NCBI GenBank assembly: GCA_903869825.1
Contig: CAIQAL010000016.1
Location: 1-34,268 of the forward strand
DNA length: 34,268 nucleotides
Source of the DNA: an uncultured bacterium
GTDB taxonomy: Bacteria; Patescibacteriota; Minisyncoccia; Phycocordibacterales; UBA9973
Reading direction: 5' to 3'
In this document: positions 1 to 7,555 of the stretch, piece after piece
Layout: every line of letters starts with the position of its first letter
Position numbering within the stretch: position 1 is the stretch's first letter
Translations under genes and position numbers: made by a program
Notes under the pieces: model-generated
What the model saw: only the letters and a program-made list of their open reading frames with translations
Told to the model about the DNA's origin: nothing
Databases searched by the model: none

Positions 1-2
1 AA

Positions 3-86
3 GTAGACGTTCGAACCCTAATAATTCTTACAACTGGTTATATTGGTTATATCGCACTTTTTATTGTATTATTAGCTAATAGATAA
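3..86 (+). CDS. C-terminal fragment of a membrane protein (truncated by window edge)
   Basis: Open frame from the window start: VDVRTLIILTTGYIGYIALFIVLLANR*, hydrophobic tail, same strand as the next gene. Confidence 0.4.
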   Translation, partial: VDVRTLIILTTGYIGYIALFIVLLANR

Positions 87-125
87 AGGCAAAGTAAGAA
101 AGAGTGAGCCGATACGTCTCATTAT

Positions 126-635
126 ATGGAAGATAATATTAATTATACATTCAAAAAAATATACGCTTTACATTCGGATGGAATATTCCGATTTTGTTTG
201 GTTCGAGTATCAAACCGGGAACAAGCACTGGACATAACCCAAGAAACTTTCTTGCGTTTGTGGCAAACATTGCTTGAAGAAACAGAACTAAAAAACAATC
301 GCGCATTTTTGTTTACTGTTGCCCATCATTTGATCATTGATTATTATCGAAAAAAGAAATCACTATCGCTCGACAAAATGTTGGGTGATGACAATACTTC
401 TTTTGACCTCCCGGATGAAAAAGGAAATGTGGAATTTGGGGCCGAAGGAAGATTTGTCTTGAATAAAATCAATTCCCTGTCCCCTACCTACCGTGAACCT
501 GTCTATTTGCGTTTTGTGGAAGATTTGTCCCCAGAAGAAATAGGCAAGATATTGGATATTTCTGCCAACGCTGCTTCAGTCCGAATAAACCGCGGTTTAG
601 AAGAACTAAGAAAAAATACGGGTTATAATACATAA
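126..635 (+). CDS. RNA polymerase sigma factor, sigma-70/ECF family
   Basis: 169 aa; region 2 pattern (FRFCLVRVSNREQALDITQETFLRLWQ) and region 4 HTH (LSPTYREPVYLRFVEDLSPEEIGKILDISANAASVRINRGLEELRK). Confidence 0.92.
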   Translation: MEDNINYTFKKIYALHSDGIFRFCLVRVSNREQALDITQETFLRLWQTLLEETELKNNRAFLFTVAHHLIIDYYRKKKSLSLDKMLGDDNTSFDLPDEKGNVEFGAEGRFVLNKINSLSPTYREPVYLRFVEDLSPEEIGKILDISANAASVRINRGLEELRKNTGYNT

Positions 636-642
636 TAAATTT

Positions 643-1452
643 ATGGAAAACGAAAAAATAGGAATCGAAAATTTAAAAAAAATAACAATGACTCCTGAAG
701 AGAAGAGCCAAGTATTTCAAAATATCTTAAACACTCCCCTCATAGCCAAACCCCCAATCAAAAGCCCTTATTCTTTTATCTCTGTATTTACTCGACACAA
801 TTTGTCTTATTCCCTGGCTTTTTGCCTTCTTCTTATTTTCTTTGGTGGAGCATCTTATACTTATTTTCAAAAACAAAGTTTGGAAAATGGAAGGGTCGCA
901 ATGATAAACAAAGGAGGAATAAGTGACAATAATTCTTTTCGAGCTTCCAATTTTAATCAAAAAGCTCTGCCAAATAATTTAAACAATACCGGGTCAACGA
1001 CAGAAAATTCAATTCCTACTGATACCAAAACTGGCGCTAATGCCAAAATGTCTGCTTCAACTATTTCTGCTCCTAGTGCTACAATGATGTCTCCAAACGA
1101 TCTTAAAAGTGCAAGGGCAAGTCAAATAATTTATCAAGGAACCGGATTTTCCTTCAATTATGATTCCAGCGCAAAAATCACATCTGGAACACTCTCTGGT
1201 GGCGGCTCTTATGTAGAAATAAGCAGCACTGACAAATACAACTCTATTCATTTTTATCCGGGAACCTTGCCAAATAATTTCCGTCCTGAATTTTTCGCTA
1301 GTACAACCCTCATTAACGGAAAAACGTTTTATCACGGAGATGTTCAAACAGAAAACGGGATCCAGCGTTCCTATATGTATAAAAAGGGCGGTAAAACCAT
1401 TGTTATCCAAAACGATACTCTGATTGATTTAGGTTCCATCGAAATTAACTAG
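643..1452 (+). CDS. Single-pass membrane protein, putative anti-sigma factor partner
   Basis: Starts 7 nt after the sigma gene; short cytoplasmic N-terminus (MTPEEKSQVFQNIL), one TM segment (YSLAFCLLLIFFGGASYTYF), extracytoplasmic low-complexity region and C-terminal domain. Confidence 0.6.
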   Translation: MENEKIGIENLKKITMTPEEKSQVFQNILNTPLIAKPPIKSPYSFISVFTRHNLSYSLAFCLLLIFFGGASYTYFQKQSLENGRVAMINKGGISDNNSFRASNFNQKALPNNLNNTGSTTENSIPTDTKTGANAKMSASTISAPSATMMSPNDLKSARASQIIYQGTGFSFNYDSSAKITSGTLSGGGSYVEISSTDKYNSIHFYPGTLPNNFRPEFFASTTLINGKTFYHGDVQTENGIQRSYMYKKGGKTIVIQNDTLIDLGSIEIN

Positions 1453-1462
1453 ACTGAAAAAT

Positions 1463-1486
1463 AAAAATGCCCTCTCGGGCATTTTT
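1463..1486. terminator. Bidirectional intrinsic terminator between convergent genes
   Basis: AAAATGCCC-TCTC-GGGCATTTTT hairpin with T/A tracts. Confidence 0.85.
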
Positions 1487-1510
1487 ATTTTTAATCTTTA
1501 ACTAATGAGA

Positions 1511-2206
1511 TTATTGTCGGTGCGACATTTCTTCTCCCAATTTTGAAATCCAACGTGCTGCCGCATCTTTTCCCCCTAGTCCGAAAGCCAAAGCTCCAGC
1601 TACAGCAAACATTCCAATGATTCCGGCAAAAAGAATTTGCATATAAGCTGCGGCAATTCCAAGTTGTCCGAAAGCAACAATAAAGGCAAATACCCAAACG
1701 GCATATTTGGCGATTGCTCCAAGCATATTTGCTGAACGGAGATTCATTGTTTTTGCTCCAGCGGTAATTGCCTTAGAAATTGCATCAGCCACGATAGTAG
1801 CAATAATTAAGATCATTGCAGCGACGATAACTCGAGGTAAAAATCCCAATACATCAGTCTGCAAGAATCCAGAAATGTAATCCAAACCAACCAAATTTAG
1901 GGATGGCAATAAGAATACGATGATGATAAACCATCGGACAACTTGTCCAATAAAATATCCGGTATTCAAATTGAGCCCTGCTCGGTGCAGGAAGTCATCC
2001 AACTTGATCGACTGGAAAAGTTTGTCGATCTTAAGAGAAGCAAAAACTTGTTCGAATGCTTTTGCCACAAGAGATCCAAGTACCCAACCAACAATAAAAA
2101 ATACAATTGCGATTATCAATTTTGGTGCGAATTGAATAAAGCCCCACCATAGACTTTGAAGTGAAGTATTAAAAACATCACCCCAAGTAAACCAAATATT
2201 GTTCAT
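1511..2206 (-). CDS. Small-conductance mechanosensitive channel-like TM helix protein
   Basis: 231 aa, several TM helices, repeated conserved TM-helix pattern with GxxxG/glycine-rich final helix (GMFAVAGALAFGLGGKDAAARWI). Confidence 0.75.
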   Translation of the reverse strand: MNNIWFTWGDVFNTSLQSLWWGFIQFAPKLIIAIVFFIVGWVLGSLVAKAFEQVFASLKIDKLFQSIKLDDFLHRAGLNLNTGYFIGQVVRWFIIIVFLLPSLNLVGLDYISGFLQTDVLGFLPRVIVAAMILIIATIVADAISKAITAGAKTMNLRSANMLGAIAKYAVWVFAFIVAFGQLGIAAAYMQILFAGIIGMFAVAGALAFGLGGKDAAARWISKLGEEMSHRQ

Positions 2207-2285
2207 ATAATAATAAATCTATTAATAATAAAAACTTCTAAGTTTCGACCTTATAAAGTTCAATAATTATATTATAGCAATTTTA

Positions 2286-2867
2286 TTAAGCCTTTTTTAA
2301 GGTTTGTGTGGATAACTCTTTAGTCTCTAAAATGACATCATGGGGAAAATCAAGGATATCCCGAACTAGCTTGTCATACATATTTATTCTATAGATAAAC
2401 TCTTTCGTTTCAAAGACAGAATAAGTAAGCTCCGCCCCGATTTCTGCCTCAAGTTTTCGCATTCCATCTTCGATCTTACTCTTACGCAATTTGTCTCCAA
2501 CAATCAACAAATCCACCCTGGAATCCTTTTCCTTAATAAAAATACCGGAAACAACCAAAAGCTTGATTTTCCCGACTTTTTTGAAAGTCTCGAGAATGAT
2601 ATTTTTGTCCAGTGAATCTGAATTTATCAAAAGATCTTCGACTTCAGTCGCATATTTGAAAGCAGTATTAAAGTACCAGTCCTGGTTTCGTTTTTTTGTG
2701 AAATTAATAGAAGACAATAATTTGAGCTCTTTATTTACGAGAGCTTTATTTACTCGACTTCGTTTTTCAACTTCTTGGCTGGTAAAACCGATGGTGGGAT
2801 TTAGCAAAAAGAGCCTCATTATCTTTACTCTAGCCTGGCTTCCCAATATTTTACCTAGAATTTCCAT
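2286..2867 (-). CDS. Winged-helix transcriptional regulator with C-terminal nucleotidyltransferase-like domain
   Basis: N-terminal wHTH (GSQARVKIMRLFLLNP..FTSQEVEKRSRVNKALVNKELKLL) and C-terminal SRVDLLIVGD..KIEDGMRKLEAEIGAELTY pattern. Confidence 0.7.
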   Translation of the reverse strand: MEILGKILGSQARVKIMRLFLLNPTIGFTSQEVEKRSRVNKALVNKELKLLSSINFTKKRNQDWYFNTAFKYATEVEDLLINSDSLDKNIILETFKKVGKIKLLVVSGIFIKEKDSRVDLLIVGDKLRKSKIEDGMRKLEAEIGAELTYSVFETKEFIYRINMYDKLVRDILDFPHDVILETKELSTQTLKKA

Positions 2868-2873
2868 ACATAT

Positions 2874-2902
2874 GTTATATCGCTTTATTAATAAAAAGGC
2901 AA
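2874..2902 (-). promoter_or_regulatory. Sigma-70-type promoter, leaderless arrangement
   Basis: TTGCCT -17 nt- TATAAC -6 nt- ATG (minus strand). Confidence 0.6.
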
Positions 2903-2926
2903 GGAATTTTTGCTATTGAAAATCAA

Positions 2927-4303
2927 TCAAAAGTTCCTATTTCCAATGTAATTTTCGGGAGTGATTTTTTTAAGCCTTATTATAATTTCCTTGGAAACAT
3001 TATGTTTTTCAGCAATTTGGTCGATAAAAGAATGCATTGCCTCTTTATCTACCACCTTCCCTCGAGTGAACTCTTTTAGAAGTTCATAACCTTCCGGCAC
3101 CCCGGCACTTCGAAGGATAACCTGGTAAGCTTCGGAGACAACTTCCCAATGGTCTCCTAGTTCTTTTCTCATTTCCATTTCATCCACATTTATTCGTCCT
3201 AATCCCATCAAGATATAAGTAAGCGCCACTTTTGAATGACCAAAAACCAAACCAAAATTACGCTCCACCGTCGAATCAGACAAGTCGCGTTGTAGTCTTG
3301 AGATGGTAAGTTTTCTACCAAAAAATTCACAGAGAGAATTTGCTAGCCCAAGATTTCCTTCGGAATTTTCAAAATTTATCGGATTAACTTTTTGCGGCAT
3401 CGCCGAAGAACCCACTTCTCCTGCTTTCGGGATTTGCACTATCACTCCACGTGAAATATAACTCCAAATATCTTGATTAAAATCAATCAGAACCAAGTTT
3501 AATCCGCGAATAATATCAAAAAGTTCCCGGTAAGTATCATGCGGTTCGATTTGAGTGGTAAAAGGATTATTAGCAAATTTCAAGCCCACTTCACTTTTAT
3601 TAAAACTAGTAATCAAATCGTTTGAGAATTTTCTCCAGGCAACTTTCGGGTAAGCGGCATACAGGGCACTATCTCCTCCAGTTGCCCCATTTAATTTAAC
3701 GGCTAATTCAAATTTTTCAAGCATTTTTAAACCTTTTTTTAGACGATTAGAAAATACATTCATCTCCCAGCCAAAAGTGGTCGGGCTGGCTGGTTGCCCA
3801 TGAGTAAGAGCCAACATCGAAGTTTTCTTATTTTTCTGTGCCAGCTCCGCGATGGCATTTTCTACTTCTCGATATTTTGCCGATAAAATTTGAAGCCCAT
3901 CTCGCAAGGCAAAAGCGTGGGCTAAATTATTGATGTCTTCCGAAGTTCTCCCCAAGTGAACGTATTCGACAGTGGACTTCATTTTATTTTCTGCCATTTT
4001 TTCTTTCAAAAAATACTCCACCGCTTTTACGTCATGATTGGTTACCCTTTCAAGGGTTTTTATTTTTTCAAAATCTTGCGCGGAAAAATTTTCCGCCAGC
4101 GATTCGAGGTATCCGATTTCCTTTTTGGACAACTTTCCAGGCAAAATTCCAACACTGGAAAGTGCCAAGAAAAATTTCACTTCCACCAAGAGTCGATATT
4201 TCATCAGTCCAAACTCGCTAAAAATCAAGCCGAAATCATTTATTTTTTCTTGATATCGCCCGTCGAGCGGCGAAATTGCAAACATTGGATCATTTTTATT
4301 CAT
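2927..4303 (-). CDS. purB: Adenylosuccinate lyase
   Basis: FAISPLDGRYQ start, GEVGSSAMPQKVNPINFENSEGN signature; start reassigned from the ORF-track 4336 to MNKNDPMFAISPLDGRY at 4303. Confidence 0.95.
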   Translation of the reverse strand: MNKNDPMFAISPLDGRYQEKINDFGLIFSEFGLMKYRLLVEVKFFLALSSVGILPGKLSKKEIGYLESLAENFSAQDFEKIKTLERVTNHDVKAVEYFLKEKMAENKMKSTVEYVHLGRTSEDINNLAHAFALRDGLQILSAKYREVENAIAELAQKNKKTSMLALTHGQPASPTTFGWEMNVFSNRLKKGLKMLEKFELAVKLNGATGGDSALYAAYPKVAWRKFSNDLITSFNKSEVGLKFANNPFTTQIEPHDTYRELFDIIRGLNLVLIDFNQDIWSYISRGVIVQIPKAGEVGSSAMPQKVNPINFENSEGNLGLANSLCEFFGRKLTISRLQRDLSDSTVERNFGLVFGHSKVALTYILMGLGRINVDEMEMRKELGDHWEVVSEAYQVILRSAGVPEGYELLKEFTRGKVVDKEAMHSFIDQIAEKHNVSKEIIIRLKKITPENYIGNRNF

Positions 4304-4322
4304 ATAAATATATTTTTTACTT

Positions 4323-5963
4323 TTAATGCCAAGCAAAACCTCGAGCTATTTTATCAGGGAAAAGAACTAGAGTTGCTCCTTCATTTTTACAAAAATCTAT
4401 CACAATCCCGTCATTCACCGAGCCAGAAGTGGCAAATATCGTTTTAATTCCTCGATCAATCAACGTTTTGGGGCCATCCGAAAAAGGAAAAAAACTATCA
4501 CTATATACTACCGCTCCGGACAAATCAGCCGAGGAAGCCTTTTCGTCCAAAGAGTGCGCTGCGTCGTCCGCCCTAGAAATGGCAAGCTTTGCTGCTCCCA
4601 CTCGGTCTTGTTGTCCCACTCCGTTTCCGAGCAATTTCCCATCTCGAACAATACTGATAGTATTTGAGTTCCCAGTGGAACCGATAGCCCAGGCTAAAAT
4701 CAAATCAAGCATCGTCGAGTCGGATAATTTATTATCGGAATTTGTCGTTTCAATTCTTGCTTCTTTAAAATCTGGAACAAAAGTATAATTCGGTTGAGTT
4801 AGAAATCCATCTCGAACATATCTAACCCTTTCACTCAGATCAAGCATACCAGGTGCTAGTTTTCCTAAATTTTCATTCACCACTATTCGGCATTTCCCTT
4901 TTTTCCTGGCTAAAATTTCAACTGCTTCCGAACTAAAAGCAGGCGCGGTCACCGTATCGAGTAATCGGCGACCATCCGGCGCCATTTGGAAATGAATCAA
5001 CGCTTCCGCTTCTTTTTCTCCTATCGGAAAATTTGTAAAAATAGAGCCCCCATGGATTGCTCGGACATCCCCTTCAATCATCCGCTCGAGTGCTTTCATT
5101 TTATCTTCTGCCATCCCTACTCCGCAGGCATTACCGTGTTTCACCGCAATTGCTACACAGGGCATATTCTTTTTAAAATTTAACTCATAGCCGGCACAAA
5201 TGTGAGTGAGGGTTTGAATTATTTTATCCCGATCACAAAAATTATTATAAGAAAGAGGCGTTTCGGTTAGAAGTTTAAATTTATCAGGAGCAAGATCGCT
5301 ACTGCTTGTTTGATATAAATAGGAAGGAGTTTGGTAAGCATTTTCTCCGTAAGTGCATTCGGAACTTTTTTCTCCAAAAATTCCCTTCACTTCCCTCCCG
5401 CTTAAATATTCTGAAGAGGCGAGCGCATATTTTGCTACCGCATATTCCGCTTTCGCAGCCAAGATTCTTTTAAACGAAATCTCGCCCGGCATTCCACTCT
5501 TCAACCAATCGATCACTCTTGTTCTATCTTCTGTATCGCAAATTACAATTCGTCCGCCTTTTGCGGCTGCTCTAAGCATTGTCGGTCCACCAATGTCTGT
5601 TTTTTCAATTACGGACTCTATTGTCGCTCCTTCTTTTTTTATTTCTTCTTCGAGTGGATACATATCGCAAGCGACGAGTGAAATCACTTCTAAATTTAAT
5701 TTCTTAAGTTCTGCCATGTCTTCCGTATTTTCCGGCCTGGCTAAAAGTGCAGCATAAAACTCCCGAGACAAGGACACTACTCGATGTCCGAGAATCGGGG
5801 CACCGACTAAATCAGTTAAATCAGTGCAAAGAATATTATTTTCGCGTAAAAATTTGGCTGTGCCCGAAGAAGATATTATTTTCCAACCTAAAGTGACCAA
5901 TTCTTTTGCGAACTTATCTATTCCTTCTTTATTGTAAACCGAGATAAAAGCGACTTTCTGCAT
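4323..5963 (-). CDS. purH: Bifunctional AICAR formyltransferase / IMP cyclohydrolase
   Basis: N-terminal MGS-like domain (ISVYNKEGIDKFAKELVTLGWKIISSSGTAKFL), KHGNACGVG, SDSFFPFSDG and C-terminal LFPDKIARGFAWH. Confidence 0.95.
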   Translation of the reverse strand: MQKVAFISVYNKEGIDKFAKELVTLGWKIISSSGTAKFLRENNILCTDLTDLVGAPILGHRVVSLSREFYAALLARPENTEDMAELKKLNLEVISLVACDMYPLEEEIKKEGATIESVIEKTDIGGPTMLRAAAKGGRIVICDTEDRTRVIDWLKSGMPGEISFKRILAAKAEYAVAKYALASSEYLSGREVKGIFGEKSSECTYGENAYQTPSYLYQTSSSDLAPDKFKLLTETPLSYNNFCDRDKIIQTLTHICAGYELNFKKNMPCVAIAVKHGNACGVGMAEDKMKALERMIEGDVRAIHGGSIFTNFPIGEKEAEALIHFQMAPDGRRLLDTVTAPAFSSEAVEILARKKGKCRIVVNENLGKLAPGMLDLSERVRYVRDGFLTQPNYTFVPDFKEARIETTNSDNKLSDSTMLDLILAWAIGSTGNSNTISIVRDGKLLGNGVGQQDRVGAAKLAISRADDAAHSLDEKASSADLSGAVVYSDSFFPFSDGPKTLIDRGIKTIFATSGSVNDGIVIDFCKNEGATLVLFPDKIARGFAWH

Positions 5964-5995
5964 ATATTCTTACTATATCATTTATCTAGTAAAAA

Positions 5996-6022
5996 GAAAA
6001 AACTCCCGAAAGGGAGTTTTTT
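5996..6022 (-). terminator. Intrinsic terminator downstream of rplL
   Basis: AACTCCC-GAAA-GGGAGTT hairpin with flanking A/T tracts. Confidence 0.85.
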
Positions 6023-6028
6023 CTTTTA

Positions 6029-6394
6029 TTATTTCAATTCTACTTTTCCACCGGCATCTTCGATCTTCTTTTTCAAATCTTCCGCTTCGGCTTTCTTCAA
6101 TCCTTCTTTCAAAGTGGCTGGAGCACCGTCTACCAAGTCCTTGGCATCTTTCAGCCCAAGACCGAGTACTTCTTTCACGACTTTCATCACAGCAATCTTT
6201 TGTTCTCCGGCATTAGCCAAGACAACGGTAAAGGAATCTTTTTCTTCTACTGCTTCTGCTCCAGCAGCTGGCCCAACGGCTGCGACAGCAGCGGCGGAAA
6301 CTCCAAATTTTTCTTCTATCGCCTTTACGAGATCGTTCAGTTCTATAACTGATGCGCTCTCAAGGTCTTTCATAAATGCATCGAATTTTGACAT
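6029..6394 (-). CDS. rplL: 50S ribosomal protein L7/L12
   Basis: 121 aa; [70 protein letters not shown]. Confidence 0.98.
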   Translation of the reverse strand: MSKFDAFMKDLESASVIELNDLVKAIEEKFGVSAAAVAAVGPAAGAEAVEEKDSFTVVLANAGEQKIAVMKVVKEVLGLGLKDAKDLVDGAPATLKEGLKKAEAEDLKKKIEDAGGKVELK

Positions 6395-6419
6395 AATATT
6401 TTTTAATTTAAACTAATAA

Positions 6420-6899
6420 TTATTTTTGTTTTGCGACTTCATTCACCGCTAAGGCCAAACGTTGCATAGGAGATTTGAGTAAGTATGCAATTTTTGAAAG
6501 CAAAACTTCTCGTGATGGGATTGTAGCAATCTCCATCATCCCGGCTCCTCCAATAAATTTCCCTTGAAAGATTCCGCCTAAAATAACGAGCGGACTTTTA
6601 TGGGCTTTTTGGAAATTATAAACTTCTCTGGCACTCGCTGTCTGGTCTTTGGAAAAAGCCATTGCGACTTCTCCGGAAAGCTCCGGTAATTCGCCTTCCG
6701 CTTTTCCTTTCAAGGCTCGAGCAATCAATGTTTTTCTTCCGATTTTGTAGCCAACTCCACTATTTCGAAGTTCGCGACGAAGCATTGTTTCTTCAGAGAC
6801 TTTCATTCCATGGAAATTGACAAAAACAACGGACTCCGAGCCCTTGATGGTTTCTTCAAAACCTTTTATCATTTCTTCCTTTTTTGATTTTAATAACAT
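6420..6899 (-). CDS. rplJ: 50S ribosomal protein L10
   Basis: SESVVFVNFHGMKVSEETMLRRELRNSGVGYKIGRKTLIARAL; likely start MLLKSKKEEMIKGF at 6899, since the ORF-track start would lie in the leader terminator. Confidence 0.93.
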   Translation of the reverse strand: MLLKSKKEEMIKGFEETIKGSESVVFVNFHGMKVSEETMLRRELRNSGVGYKIGRKTLIARALKGKAEGELPELSGEVAMAFSKDQTASAREVYNFQKAHKSPLVILGGIFQGKFIGGAGMMEIATIPSREVLLSKIAYLLKSPMQRLALAVNEVAKQK

Positions 6900-6927
6900 A
6901 ATTGATTTTCTGTTTTTATTTTTCAAT

Positions 6928-7045
6928 AAAAAAAACGGCTTTCGCCGCAAGATTTTCTGCCTCATCGGCAGTCGACCCACTAAATAGGGAAATTTTTACT
7001 ACCCACCAAAGGCGGGGAAACCTACTTTCTTTGCGGTATTAGAAG
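6928..7045 (-). promoter_or_regulatory. Candidate ribosomal protein L10 leader (attenuator) upstream of rplJ
   Basis: Minus strand AAAGAAAGTAGGTTT...TAGTGGGTCGACTGCCGATGAGGCAG, then CGGC-GAAA-GCCG-T tract terminator just before rplJ; position and CUGCCGA-like segment resemble known L10 leaders. Confidence 0.6.
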
Positions 7046-7060
7046 TATAACATACTTAAC

Positions 7061-7198
7061 CTATTTTGCAACATTGGCAGTCTGAGTCTTTATTTCTCCA
7101 TCTTTATCAAAATAATTTATGAGGTAGACACCCAAAAGCCCTACAGCTATCATCCCGGTAAATATTAATAGTGTTTTGATAAAGTGTTTTGAATACAT
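7061..7198 (-). CDS. Small single-pass membrane protein (45 aa), absent from the supplied ORF track
   Basis: MYSKHFIKTLLIFTGMIAVGLLGVYLINYFDKDGEIKTQTANVAK*; one clear TM helix, same strand as neighbours. Confidence 0.55.
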   Translation of the reverse strand: MYSKHFIKTLLIFTGMIAVGLLGVYLINYFDKDGEIKTQTANVAK

Positions 7199-7219
7199 CC
7201 TACTTCAAGTATAGCAGAT

Positions 7220-7411
7220 TTAATGATATCCTTCCAGCCACAAAACAATGAAAGTAAAAATAAGTATTCCAAGCAAGATGTTCGGGGTACGCCAAAGCCA
7301 TTTGTTCCAATCAAGATCTTCCGTCGCTTCAGATATCATCGCTAAGGCCGCCTTAATCATAAGTAAGGGTAGAAAAAATATCATAAAAATAATAGCTTGA
7401 AACGGAGTCAT
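7220..7411 (-). CDS. Small membrane protein (63 aa), two predicted TM segments
   Basis: MTPFQAIIFMIFFLPLLMIKAALA...WRTPNILLGILIFTFIVLWLEGYH; AT-rich promoter-like sequence before ATG. Confidence 0.55.
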   Translation of the reverse strand: MTPFQAIIFMIFFLPLLMIKAALAMISEATEDLDWNKWLWRTPNILLGILIFTFIVLWLEGYH

Positions 7412-7482
7412 AACACTATATTATAACATATATAATATATATTGCAACAATTATTTCTACATATTTAACCCTACCGAAAAAC

Positions 7483-7511
7483 AAAAAACCACCCGCGAAA
7501 GGGTGGTTTTT
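7483..7511 (-). terminator. Intrinsic terminator downstream of the S-layer-like gene
   Basis: AAAAACCACCC-GCGAAA-GGGTGGTTTTTTT hairpin. Confidence 0.85.
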
Positions 7512-7555
7512 TTGCAATACTTTGTAAGGCGTATTAGACCAGAAGTTTCAAAAGC

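Noticed and set aside
8-20. GTTCGAACC resembling a tRNA T-loop at the window start
   Set aside because: No acceptor/CCA context follows, and the bases read as a coherent hydrophobic C-terminal coding tail
1057-1410. Antisense ORFs in the supplied track (e.g. 1057-1410 -, 3956-4447 +, 11644-12150 -, 15126-15449 -, 31862-32050 +)
   Set aside because: Shadows of confidently identified genes on the opposite strand, with low-complexity or implausible protein composition
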